The position numbers and the translations under genes were made by a program. Of a DNA stretch of 64,000 nt, positions 1 to 7,860 are shown one piece after another; the first letter of the stretch is position 1, and each line of letters begins with the position of its first letter. The stretch is taken from contig NZ_JAQQXS010000004.1 in NCBI RefSeq assembly GCF_028595305.1, positions 124,001-188,000 on the forward strand. The letters are read 5' to 3'. A model generated the notes under the pieces. It was not told the DNA's origin. It saw nothing but the letters and a program-made list of their open reading frames with translations, and ran no database searches. This stretch comes from Roseateles koreensis. Lineage in GTDB: Bacteria; Pseudomonadota; Gammaproteobacteria; Burkholderiales; Burkholderiaceae_C.

Positions 1-393
1 ACCCGGATTCGCTTTGTGGACATCCCGCCCGACACCGCGGACTACCTCACCCATGGCGCAGAACGCATGCAGGACGCGTTCGCGCAAATCGGTGATGTGA
101 AGGCCTCGACGGTCAAGGCAGATTCTCCGCACCCCTTGATGCATCGCACCGAGTCTGTCGACTACGGCGTGGTGATCGACGGCGAAATGACGTTGATTCT
201 CGATGACTCCGAAGTGCTGCTCAAACCCGGCAGCGTCGTCGTGCAACGCGGCACCAATCATGCCTGGGCCAACCGCTCGGGGAAGGTCTGCCGCATGCTC
301 TTTGTGCTGGTGGATGGCTGCTATGAGCCGACCATCAAGAACGTGCTCGAGCGCGCTGAGCACGCCCCCGGTTGCAAGCCTGCGCCGATCTAA
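1..393 (+). CDS. Cupin-domain protein (5' end outside window)
   Basis: The frame is open from base 1 and ends at TAA 391-393, leaving 130 visible residues; the true start is upstream of the window. The visible part is one small beta-barrel cupin: a glycine-rich GSVVV turn followed by GTNHAWAN is the typical second cupin motif. Cupins of this size usually bind a metal and act on, or sense, small acids. The gene lies 62 bp before the FAH-family gene on the same strand, so a role in the same aromatic pathway is likely, but the exact reaction cannot be read from the sequence. Confidence 0.75.
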   Translation, partial: TRIRFVDIPPDTADYLTHGAERMQDAFAQIGDVKASTVKADSPHPLMHRTESVDYGVVIDGEMTLILDDSEVLLKPGSVVVQRGTNHAWANRSGKVCRMLFVLVDGCYEPTIKNVLERAEHAPGCKPAPI

Positions 394-455
394 CGCGCAC
401 GTGCACGTGCAGCCCGTGTCGCCTCGCGGCGACGGAGGCTATTTAAAGGATTTTC

Positions 456-1445
456 ATGAAACTCTCGACTCTCCCCAACGGAACGCCGGACGGCAGTTTG
501 GTCGTCCTCTCGTCGGACGGTTCGCGGTGCGCGCCTGCCACCGCAATTGCCGCAACATTGCAATCGGCGTTGGAGCGCTGGACCGACGTGGAGGCGGATC
601 TCCGGGAGCTGGTTCATGCCTTGGACCGCGACGGGGCCCCTGGCGCCCAGGCCTTCAATCCGATGCGTGCGCTGGCTCCGCTGCCGCGCGCCTGGCAGTG
701 GCTGGACGCCTCGGCATTTCAGTCCCATGGCGATTTGATGCAGGTGGTGTTCAAGCTGGACAAGGTATCGCATGACCGCCCGCTGATGTACCAGGGGATG
801 TCCGACCGGTTCATACCGCCAACTGCCGACGTGGCGCTGCCGTCGAGCGAAGATTGCATCGACTTCGAAGGCGAGTTCGGCGTGATCACTGACGGCGTAC
901 CCATGGGCGCAGATGCCGCTGAAGCGGCGCGGCATATTCGTCTTGTCGTGATGATCAACGATTGGTCGCTGCGACGCATCGCGCCGATTGAGATGAAGTC
1001 AGGTTTCGGCTGGATACAGGCCAAGCCCGCGAGCAGCATGGCGCCGATTGCCGTGACGCCGGACGAACTCGGTACGTCCTGGCATGCCAGCCGGGTCCAT
1101 ATGCGACTGCAGGTGGATTGGAACGCGCATCGATTCGGTGCCGCTCATGGCGGCACCATGGGCTTTGGGTTCGACCAATTGGTGGCCCACGCTGCCTACA
1201 GCCGCGCGTTGGTGGCCGGCACGGTGATTGGGTCGGGGACGGTGTCCAACCCAGACTACCGCGTCGTGGGCTCGTCGTGCATCGCGGAGCGCCGTGCCAT
1301 TGAAATGCTGGACGAAGGCCAGCCCCGCACGCCCTACATGGCTTTTGGCGATCGCGTGCGGATGCAGGCTGTCCTGGAGGACGGAACACCCGGCCCCTTC
1401 GGTGTCATCGACCAGACCGTGGTCGCCAACGAACGCAAGGCGTGA
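456..1445 (+). CDS. Fumarylacetoacetate hydrolase (FAH) family protein
   Basis: 329 residues, ATG preceded by an AAAGGA ribosome site. The fold is the FAH / hydratase-isomerase-decarboxylase type: an acidic FEGEFGV segment near residues 130-140 supplies metal ligands, followed by NDWSLRRIA and GFGWIQAKP, typical of the ~330-residue branch of the family. Such enzymes cleave C-C bonds in beta-diketo acids late in aromatic or related catabolism. The downstream dehydrogenase start overlaps the stop, and a Rieske oxygenase pair follows, which supports a ring-degradation role. The actual substrate is unknown. Confidence 0.85.
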   Translation: MKLSTLPNGTPDGSLVVLSSDGSRCAPATAIAATLQSALERWTDVEADLRELVHALDRDGAPGAQAFNPMRALAPLPRAWQWLDASAFQSHGDLMQVVFKLDKVSHDRPLMYQGMSDRFIPPTADVALPSSEDCIDFEGEFGVITDGVPMGADAAEAARHIRLVVMINDWSLRRIAPIEMKSGFGWIQAKPASSMAPIAVTPDELGTSWHASRVHMRLQVDWNAHRFGAAHGGTMGFGFDQLVAHAAYSRALVAGTVIGSGTVSNPDYRVVGSSCIAERRAIEMLDEGQPRTPYMAFGDRVRMQAVLEDGTPGPFGVIDQTVVANERKA

Positions 1446-2410
1446 TGCGAATTCTCGTCACTGGCGCGGGCGGCTTCGTCGGCCGAGGCCTGATGGAGCG
1501 GCTGCTGGGCGGGGCGCTGGGTTTCGATGTCGATGAGGTCATCGCAGTCGATCAGCAACTTGATCCTTCGGTTTCCTGGCATGCCGACCCTCGGGTGACG
1601 GCCAAGACCATCGACTTTGCGTCTGCAGAACTGCTGCAGGTGTTGGCCGCTCGCCCTTGCGACCTGGTGTTTCACCTGGCCAGCGTCCCGGGGAGTCTCG
1701 CGGAACGTGAGCCGACGCTCGGGAAGCGCGTGAACCTTGAGGCAAGCCTCACGCTGTTCCACCACCTTGCGGCGCACCGCCGTGCGGCACCGCTCCGCGT
1801 CGTATTCGCCAGCACCGTGGCTGTCTATGGCACGGTTACATCGCACGCCCACGGACGCATGGACGAAGACCATCCGACTTCGCCGGAACTGAGCTATGGG
1901 GCTCACAAGTTGATGACCGAGGTGCTGCTCGGGGATCTCAGCCGCCGTGGTGAACTGGACGCGGTGTCGCTTCGGCTGCCCGGGATTGTCGCGAGACCCT
2001 TGAGTTCAGGCGGTCACGGCTCAGCCTTCATGAGCGATATCTTTCACAAGGTTGCTGCTGCGCAAGCCTATACCTGTCCGGTGGGGGCCGGCGCCACCTG
2101 CTGGTGGATGTCTCTCGGCACCTGTGTCGAAAACCTCATCCATGCAGCGTTGATCCCGTCAGCGCGCTTGCCTGCCAGCCGCGTGGTGCAACTGCCCGTG
2201 CTGACGGCCCAGGTCGGCCAGGTGATCGATGCAGTCGCGGGGCTCGTCGGCCAAGCCGCGCAGGTGACGCATGCCCCGGACGACCGGATTGAGCGGCTGT
2301 TCGGGCGTTGTCCACCGCTGCACACCCCAAGGGCTCGCGCGCTCGGGTTCTCAAGCGACGCCACGCTCGAGACATTGGCCCGGCGTTGTCTGCCCGGTCT
2401 CGCGGGTTAG
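1442..2410 (+). CDS. NAD-dependent epimerase/dehydratase family (extended SDR)
   Basis: 322 residues from GTG 1442, or 321 from ATG 1445; both overlap the FAH stop, so translation is coupled. The N-terminus has the Rossmann GAGGFVGRG dinucleotide motif. Ser of FASTVAVYG and the YGAHK motif give the SDR catalytic Ser-Tyr-Lys. The sequence resembles D-erythronate dehydrogenase-type SDRs, which oxidise sugar acids, but also broader nucleotide-sugar epimerase relatives. Here it probably oxidises or epimerises an intermediate of the aromatic operon. Substrate assignment is inference only. Confidence 0.8.
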   Translation: MMRILVTGAGGFVGRGLMERLLGGALGFDVDEVIAVDQQLDPSVSWHADPRVTAKTIDFASAELLQVLAARPCDLVFHLASVPGSLAEREPTLGKRVNLEASLTLFHHLAAHRRAAPLRVVFASTVAVYGTVTSHAHGRMDEDHPTSPELSYGAHKLMTEVLLGDLSRRGELDAVSLRLPGIVARPLSSGGHGSAFMSDIFHKVAAAQAYTCPVGAGATCWWMSLGTCVENLIHAALIPSARLPASRVVQLPVLTAQVGQVIDAVAGLVGQAAQVTHAPDDRIERLFGRCPPLHTPRARALGFSSDATLETLARRCLPGLAG

Positions 2411-2519
2411 GGCGAAGCGTCGATCCACTGCGCAGGGTCGACACGCCGTTCGCGCTCGCTCGGCGTTCTTCAGGGATTCCACGGGTCATTTTTAAATCTT
2501 CATTCCGTATACTCAATGA

Positions 2520-2537
2520 CATTCAGTGTGCTGAATG
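2520..2537. promoter_or_regulatory. Candidate operator: 7-bp inverted repeat
   Basis: CATTCAG-TGTG-CTGAATG is a perfect 7-bp inverted repeat with a 4-bp spacer in the 244-bp gap between the SDR gene and the reductase gene. It sits 41 bp before the small upstream ORF. It fits a site for a dimeric regulator, for example the MarR protein encoded at 4801. A GTATAC palindrome lies just upstream. No binding data can be inferred. Confidence 0.45.
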
Positions 2538-2577
2538 ATGCAAGCGGGCACGCCCGCTCTCCAAAGAAGGAAGACAC

Positions 2578-2658
2578 ATGAAAGTAGTTCCGACGCCGTC
2601 TGCGATGCCGCAGGTGTGCGTGCTGCGGATCGCGTACCTGGCGAGGTACCGGCCATGA
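2578..2658 (+). CDS. Possible 26-codon leader ORF upstream of the reductase
   Basis: An ATG at 2578 follows a strong ribosome site (AGAAGGAAG, 2566-2574). It opens a 26-codon frame rich in hydrophobic and Pro residues that ends at TGA 2656-2658. Its stop overlaps the reductase ATG (2655) as ATGA, the usual geometry of translational coupling. It could be a real leader peptide, a coupling device, or the remnant of a longer gene. The peptide resembles no family I recognise. Confidence 0.3.
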   Translation: MKVVPTPSAMPQVCVLRIAYLARYRP

Positions 2659-3620
2659 GCGGCAGTCTGCTCCGGGTTCGCGTTGCCGAAAAGCGCCAGG
2701 AGGCGGTGGACATCTGCAGCTTTGAGTTGGTCGCCGCGGACGGCAGTCAACTGCCTGCGTTCACTGCCGGGGCTCACGTCGACGTCCACATCGGCAACGG
2801 CATCACGCGGCAGTATTCGCTCTGCAATGATCCAGCGGATGCCGGTCGATATCAGATTTGCGTCTTGAACGATGCGGCGTCCCGTGGCGGATCTCGCCGC
2901 ATGCACGAGGCGGTGGGTGTTGGCGATGCGTTGCAGATCAGCGTGCCGAAGAACCATTTTCCGCTGGCCGTCGGTGCGGGCAAAAGCCTGTTGCTGGCGG
3001 GCGGCATCGGCATCACGCCCATCCTGTGCATGGCGCAGCATTTGGCCCGTGTGGGGGCTGCTTTCGAGATGCACTACTGCACCCGCACACACGCCCGGAC
3101 CGCCTTCGCGGGCCGAATCGCTGCATCCCCGTTTGCTGCCCAAGTGCACCACCATTTCAGCGAGGACGACGGGGCGGCGCGACTGAATCTGCAAGCATTG
3201 CTCAGCGCGCCAGACCCGACAACGCACCTCTATGTCTGCGGGCCCAAAGGATTCATGGACGCCGTGCTTGAAGCGGCACGCGTGGCCGGGTGGCCCGAGG
3301 CGCAGTTGCATTGCGAATTCTTCGCAGCGGATCTCGGTGCCCGCGATGACGATGGCAGCTTTGAGGTGGAACTCGCCCGTTCCGGACAGGTGGTCGTCGT
3401 CGGCAAGGACCAGAGCGTCGTGCAGGCACTTGCAGCGATAGGTGTCGAAGTGCCGACGTCGTGTGAGCAGGGTGTTTGCGGGACCTGCCTCACCCGTGTG
3501 CTCGCCGGAACGCCGGACCACCGCGATCTGTATCAAACCCCGCAAGAGCAGGCCTGTAACGATCAGTTCATGCCCTGCTGCTCGCGATCGCGCTCTGCGC
3601 GCCTGGTCCTTGACCTTTGA
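2655..3620 (+). CDS. Oxygenase reductase: flavin/NAD(P)H domain plus plant-type [2Fe-2S] ferredoxin
   Basis: 321 residues from ATG 2655. I prefer this start because the family begins right there, although the frame is open upstream to 2535. The FMN-binding segment is RQYSLCNDP, the NAD-binding turn is GGIGITPIL, and the C-terminal [2Fe-2S] motif is CEQGVCGTC plus a later Cys (FMPCCSRS). This is the phthalate dioxygenase reductase / VanB architecture. It passes electrons from NAD(P)H to the Rieske oxygenase encoded 14 bp downstream. Together they form a two-component oxygenase, often an O-demethylase or hydroxylase. VanB identity is possible but not certain. Confidence 0.9.
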   Translation: MSGSLLRVRVAEKRQEAVDICSFELVAADGSQLPAFTAGAHVDVHIGNGITRQYSLCNDPADAGRYQICVLNDAASRGGSRRMHEAVGVGDALQISVPKNHFPLAVGAGKSLLLAGGIGITPILCMAQHLARVGAAFEMHYCTRTHARTAFAGRIAASPFAAQVHHHFSEDDGAARLNLQALLSAPDPTTHLYVCGPKGFMDAVLEAARVAGWPEAQLHCEFFAADLGARDDDGSFEVELARSGQVVVVGKDQSVVQALAAIGVEVPTSCEQGVCGTCLTRVLAGTPDHRDLYQTPQEQACNDQFMPCCSRSRSARLVLDL

Positions 3621-3634
3621 AAGGAGTCCAACCC

Positions 3635-4711
3635 ATGAATCAAGTCACTCAGATGCCGTCCTCTTGCACATCTGCCGTCAGCGCACCCCAGCCCGCTTTC
3701 CCCCTGGATCGCTGGTGGGTGGCAGGTTTCGCTTGGGAATTGGGCGACAAGCCGCTCGCACGCACACTGTTAGGCCGCCCGATGGTGCTGTTCCGCCGGC
3801 CCGATGGGCGGGTCGCTGCACTCGAGGACCGGTGCTGCCACAAGGAGTTGCCGCTGTCCTGCGGCACGCTCGAAGATCGCGGCCTGCGCTGCGGCTACCA
3901 CGGCATGCTGTTTGACAGCGAGGGAGCCTGCATCGAGATTCCTGGGCAGGACCGCATTCCGGCCAAGGCGTGCGTGCGTGCGTACCCGCTGCGCGAGCGC
4001 GACAAGATCCTCTGGGTCTGGGTTGGCAGCACGCCAGACTCGCTCCCCACGGAAGAGCCGCCACCGTATCCCTGGCATGCGGATGCGCGCTACCGGTTTG
4101 GCGGCGACAGCTTCCACTACAACACGCCCTACCAACTGATCCATGACAACTTGCTGGATCTCAGCCACCTGGGCTATGTGCATCTGAAAACGATTGGCGG
4201 CAATCCGTCTGTACACATGAATGCCAAGCTGGAGGTCAAGCAGCAGGGCGACGTCGTCAGCGTGATTCGTCATATGCCCGCCTCGGCGCCACCGCCGACC
4301 TATGTCGCAGCATGGCCGTTCAAGGGGCTCATCGACCGTTGGCAGGAAGTGGAGTTCCATGTATCTCACCTGCTGATCTGGACGGGCGCGATGGACGCAG
4401 GGACCGGCAATATCGACGACCCCCTGCGCGAGGGCTTCCACCTGCGTGGCTTCCACGGCATCACGCCGGAGACCGAGTCCACCTGCCACTATTTCTGGAC
4501 CATGGCGACCAATCCGCACCCCGACAAACCGGATGTCACGCAGGTTGTGGTGGACCAAACGGCGGCCACGTTTCACGAGGACAAAACGGTCATTGAGGCG
4601 CAGTGGAACAATCAGCGCCGATTCCCGGACCGATCACAGGTCGACATCCACGTCGACGTGGGCCCCAATCGGGCCAGACGCGTGATCGACAGGCTGTTGA
4701 AAACGGCCTGA
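3635..4711 (+). CDS. Rieske [2Fe-2S] aromatic oxygenase, catalytic subunit (VanA-like)
   Basis: 358 residues from ATG 3635, which has an AAGGAG ribosome site at 3621; an open extension to 3617 is unlikely to be used. The Rieske centre is C67/C68-H69 and C86-x2-H89. The mononuclear iron site has H178 and H183 in DLSHLGYVH. Length and motifs match the vanillate O-demethylase / toluenesulfonate monooxygenase class of monomeric-type oxygenases. Electron donor is the reductase upstream. The FAH and SDR neighbours suggest a longer catabolic route than simple vanillate demethylation, so the aromatic substrate is left open. Confidence 0.9.
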   Translation: MNQVTQMPSSCTSAVSAPQPAFPLDRWWVAGFAWELGDKPLARTLLGRPMVLFRRPDGRVAALEDRCCHKELPLSCGTLEDRGLRCGYHGMLFDSEGACIEIPGQDRIPAKACVRAYPLRERDKILWVWVGSTPDSLPTEEPPPYPWHADARYRFGGDSFHYNTPYQLIHDNLLDLSHLGYVHLKTIGGNPSVHMNAKLEVKQQGDVVSVIRHMPASAPPPTYVAAWPFKGLIDRWQEVEFHVSHLLIWTGAMDAGTGNIDDPLREGFHLRGFHGITPETESTCHYFWTMATNPHPDKPDVTQVVVDQTAATFHEDKTVIEAQWNNQRRFPDRSQVDIHVDVGPNRARRVIDRLLKTA

Positions 4712-4800
4712 CCGCTGTGACCGGCGCATGCTGGCCCGCGCCCTAAAATTCACCCCGAGCCGATATCAGGCCTCTTCTGCGCCTCTTTTGCGCTTCATTT

Positions 4801-5304
4801 ATGCCCAAACCCGCTCCCGACGCCCTATCGCTCGACCTCTATGACCAACCTGGCCATTTGGTCCGGCGCGCCCAGCAGATTGCGGTGTCCATGTTCTTCG
4901 AGGCCGTCGCTCCCGCGACGACGACGCCGATTCAGTACGCCATTCTTCGCACTTTGCAAGAGAAGCCCGGTATTGACCAGGTGACGTTGGCGCAAGAGAT
5001 CGCGTTGGACAGTTCGACGACTGCCGAAACCGCTGCGCGGCTCGAAGCCAAAGGACTGATCGGGCGCGAGGTGATGGCGCGTCGCCAGCGTCGATTGACG
5101 TTGACGCCGGCTGGTGAAGCGCTGCTGACCAGCCTGATCCCGGCCGTGCACCGGATGCGGGCGGCCATGCTGTCGAGCATGGAGCCTGCGGAGCAAAAGG
5201 AGTTCATCCGGCTGCTGCGCAAGTTTGTGCATCTCAACAACGACCAGAGCCGCGCGCCCAAGGGGGGCAAGGTCGTTGACAGGGCGGATGACGCTGCGGC
5301 GTAA
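4801..5304 (+). CDS. MarR-family transcriptional regulator
   Basis: 167 residues with a winged helix-turn-helix: the recognition helix region is DSSTTAETAARLEAKGLI, followed by the wing GREVMARRQRRLTLTPAG, which is typical of MarR proteins that sense aromatic acids. It lies 89 bp after the Rieske oxygenase on the same strand and is the likely ligand-responsive repressor of that operon. The palindrome at 2520-2537 is a candidate target. The ~25-residue acidic/basic tail is not conserved in the family. Confidence 0.88.
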   Translation: MPKPAPDALSLDLYDQPGHLVRRAQQIAVSMFFEAVAPATTTPIQYAILRTLQEKPGIDQVTLAQEIALDSSTTAETAARLEAKGLIGREVMARRQRRLTLTPAGEALLTSLIPAVHRMRAAMLSSMEPAEQKEFIRLLRKFVHLNNDQSRAPKGGKVVDRADDAAA

Positions 5305-5361
5305 GCAGCCCGGGGGCGAAATTGAGCTGATGCACACAAGACAACGACACGGAGACCTGCA

Positions 5362-5439
5362 ATGGCTGCCAATCCCTTCGACAGAATCGTGAACCTCCAC
5401 GACGACGCTGCAACGCGACAGGTGAACGCTCGTGCCTGA
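5362..5439 (+). CDS. Possible 25-codon ORF overlapping the LysR start
   Basis: ATG 5362 follows a GGAGA ribosome site and opens 25 codons (MAANPFDRIVNLHDDAA...) ending at TGA 5437-5439, 8 bp into the LysR gene, which starts at GTG 5432. The peptide looks like the beginning of a soluble protein rather than random sequence, so it may be the stump of a truncated gene or a coupling leader for the regulator. No family is recognised. Confidence 0.25.
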   Translation: MAANPFDRIVNLHDDAATRQVNARA

Positions 5440-6400
5440 ACTCACGCTCCGAAGCCTGCGTGTTTTCGAAGCCGCGGCGTCGACCCGCAGTTTCACGCGT
5501 GCGGCGGAATTGCTGGATCTGTCCCAGGCGGCGGTATCGCAACAGATAAGGCAACTCGAGCAGGAAGTCAGCGCAAAACTCTTTGACACCGCCGTGCGTC
5601 CGGTGCGCATCACCGAGGCCGGCTATGAACTGCTGAGGCATGCACGGACCATCCTGGCCCAGCTGAGCATTGCCATGGAGGCGCTCTGCTCGCTTGATGG
5701 CCAGTACCAAGGACGTCTGTGTATTGGGGTGGTCAGACCCGCGAACTACTTTGTGGCGCAGCTGATGGAGGCTTTTCGCTTGCGCTACCCCAACGTCCGC
5801 ATGAAGCTTGTGATCGACAAGCGGGACCCGCTGCTGGCGATGTTGGCTGATCACCGCATCGACATCGCGATCGGCGGCTACCCGCCCGTGCAGGCCGAGG
5901 TGGACGCCGAGGCGTTCGCCCGCAACCCGCATTTTCTCGTTGCGCCGTCCAGCCACAGGCTGGCCGGTCAACGCGGGCTGAATTGGGCCGACTTGAGCGG
6001 CGAGCCCTTTGTGTTGCGGGAACAGGGGTCCGCAACGCGGCATTTTCTGGAGCACATGCTGCAAACACAGGGTTTGCAAGTGAGAACGGACTTCGAACTC
6101 GAGGGCAATGAGGCTGTCAAGCACGCGGTCATGCTGGGGCTGGGCTTGAGCTTCTTGTCGGGCCATGTCATCCAGACCGAGCTTGAGGCGGGCAAGTTGG
6201 TAACGCTGGATGTCGCCGGAATGCCCAAATGCCTCGACTGGTGCGTGTGGCGCCGTCGTGAGGCCTACACCAGCGCGCTGCCCGATGCGTTCCGCGCCTT
6301 TTTGCTTGAGGAGGGCGCACGCCACTGCGCCTGTCCGCTTGGCACCCCTGCCCCGCAGTTGCCCTGGATGGCTGTGCACAGCGACCCCCGCATGATTTGA
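5432..6400 (+). CDS. LysR-family transcriptional regulator
   Basis: 322 residues from GTG 5432. The N-terminal winged HTH is visible (RSLRVFEAAASTRSFTRAAE, then LSQAAVSQQIRQLEQE). A two-lobed LysR substrate-binding domain follows from about residue 90 (GRLCIGVVRPANYF). Overall it resembles CbbR/CysB-type length regulators. It has no divergent partner: the MarR gene lies upstream on the same strand and the rhamnulokinase gene converges from downstream. Its target and coinducer are unknown. A role in the upstream aromatic operon is the simplest guess. Confidence 0.9.
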   Translation: MPELTLRSLRVFEAAASTRSFTRAAELLDLSQAAVSQQIRQLEQEVSAKLFDTAVRPVRITEAGYELLRHARTILAQLSIAMEALCSLDGQYQGRLCIGVVRPANYFVAQLMEAFRLRYPNVRMKLVIDKRDPLLAMLADHRIDIAIGGYPPVQAEVDAEAFARNPHFLVAPSSHRLAGQRGLNWADLSGEPFVLREQGSATRHFLEHMLQTQGLQVRTDFELEGNEAVKHAVMLGLGLSFLSGHVIQTELEAGKLVTLDVAGMPKCLDWCVWRRREAYTSALPDAFRAFLLEEGARHCACPLGTPAPQLPWMAVHSDPRMI

Positions 6401-6404
6401 GTGA

Positions 6405-6428
6405 TGGCGCGCCGCGGACGGCGCGCCA
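6405..6428. terminator. Perfect hairpin between convergent genes (bidirectional terminator-like)
   Basis: TGGCGCGCCG-CGGA-CGGCGCGCCA is a perfect 10-bp stem with a 4-nt loop. It fills most of the 35-bp gap between the LysR stop and the kinase stop. No T-run follows on either side, so it may block by stem strength or protect 3' ends rather than act as a classical intrinsic terminator. Confidence 0.5.
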
Positions 6429-6435
6429 GGCACGA

Positions 6436-7860
6436 TCAGGCATGGGCGCCCGCCATCCACGCGTCTATATCTGCCAGCCACCGGGCATGCATGCTGTTCA
6501 AGGCCTCTGAAGGCCATGCAGGAACCGATCGAATGCGAGGTTCCATGATGCGGGGCTCGGTCCAACGAGACAGCTGCCACGCACCGCGTGCCGTGCCTTC
6601 GAGCGGATCGATGCTGATGCAGACCTCGCTGTCTGGCAGCAGTGCAGCAAGCACGCCGGTGAAAATGCTGTTCTCCGCGAACGGGCCGTCCACGACCACC
6701 GGCCCAGCGCCACCCAGGCGATCCACAATCCATGAGGTCACTTGGGCGGTGTAGCAGGCCGCCAGAGACGCCCGCTCGGACGCGGTGAGCGCGGTCAGCT
6801 CGATGGGGCCTTGCCGATCGGTGACAGACCCGGACCGCTCGCGAAACGGCCCGCCCTGCATCTCGAAGGAGGGCCGCACCATCAAGCCGCGCTGCAGCAG
6901 GCGATCGAGGTCTTCAGCATTCGCGAGCGACGGATCGGCGCCGGCACACAGATGGGCCAGTTCGCGGCCCCCCATAAAGCGGCCGGTGGGAATCAGTTCA
7001 TGCCGCACGGAGACGTTGCCCAGCATGTCCACCTCAGCGTCGAGCTTGGCGTCGTTGGCGCCGGGCGTCATCACGACAATCCAGGTACCGGTGCTGACCA
7101 GCGTTGAGCGAGGCCAGCCGCGCAGGTATCGCGCGAGGCAGGCATTGCTGTCATGCACGCCGCAGTGGATGCGCAGATCGCGCGGCAGTCCGAGGCGGTG
7201 GGCCAGCGCCGGACGCACGGTTCCCAGCACCTCCCAGGCTCGCTTCATCGGTGCAAACCTGTCGGCCCAGCCCCGCTTGCGGGCCAGGCTCGAGAATGAA
7301 CCGTTGGATGGATTCCAGAGGTGCGAGTGGCAGCCCAGCGAGGTGACCTCTGACGCCGCGACACCGCTGAGCCACCAGGACCAGTACTGCGCATAGGGCA
7401 GCAACTGCCCCATGGCGAACTCCTGGGGGAAGTGCCGCTCGAGCCAATCGAGCTGGGTTGCGCCATTGAGGCCGAGAGGCAGGTTCGGGCTCAAGGTCTC
7501 AGCGAACGCCCCAATTTGCGCGCTCCAGTTGTCGGGCCGCTGATCGAAGCCCGAGAACTCGTAGTCCGGCACGGGCAGCACGAGGCCATGGGCATCGATG
7601 AGGGCGAAAGCCGCGCCGTGCGAGGTCACGATCGCACGCGACAGTTGCTGCCGAAGGTCCCCGAGGTCGAGGATGGTCGCCTCTAGCCAGTCGGCCAGGC
7701 TGTCGAGATCGAGCGCGAGATAGCCTCGCATTTCCTTCGACCTGCTGGCTCGATGGCGTTCTGCGACCACAAGGCCTTCGCTGTCCACGACAAGGAGCTT
7801 CGCGCGCGTCTTGCCGAGGTCCAGGACCAGATCAAGGCGGCCTCGGTGCGGGCTAGACAA
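6436..7860 (-). CDS. rhaK: FGGY-family carbohydrate kinase, probable L-rhamnulokinase
   Basis: 474 residues if started at TTG 7858-7860, which has a GGAGG ribosome site just upstream. The frame stays open much further, but only this start places the phosphate-binding motif DLVLDLGKTRAKLLV at the N-terminus as in the family. The start overlaps the isomerase stop by 8 bp. Other FGGY features are GVHDSNACLARYLRG (ATP/Mg region) and the C-terminal GGAGPVVVDGPFAENS. It would phosphorylate L-rhamnulose to L-rhamnulose 1-phosphate in the cytoplasm, between the isomerase and the aldolase encoded next to it. The sugar assignment rests mainly on these neighbours. Confidence 0.82.
   Translation of the reverse strand: MSSPHRGRLDLVLDLGKTRAKLLVVDSEGLVVAERHRASRSKEMRGYLALDLDSLADWLEATILDLGDLRQQLSRAIVTSHGAAFALIDAHGLVLPVPDYEFSGFDQRPDNWSAQIGAFAETLSPNLPLGLNGATQLDWLERHFPQEFAMGQLLPYAQYWSWWLSGVAASEVTSLGCHSHLWNPSNGSFSSLARKRGWADRFAPMKRAWEVLGTVRPALAHRLGLPRDLRIHCGVHDSNACLARYLRGWPRSTLVSTGTWIVVMTPGANDAKLDAEVDMLGNVSVRHELIPTGRFMGGRELAHLCAGADPSLANAEDLDRLLQRGLMVRPSFEMQGGPFRERSGSVTDRQGPIELTALTASERASLAACYTAQVTSWIVDRLGGAGPVVVDGPFAENSIFTGVLAALLPDSEVCISIDPLEGTARGAWQLSRWTEPRIMEPRIRSVPAWPSEALNSMHARWLADIDAWMAGAHA

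Noticed and set aside
2535-2654. N-terminal extension of the reductase to base 2535
   Set aside because: It would begin inside the operator-like palindrome and adds 40 residues not found in the family; ATG 2655 fits the family start.
5234-6733. 499-codon ORF antisense to the LysR gene
   Set aside because: It spans a gene with a clear HTH and two intergenic regions; no start signal or domain.
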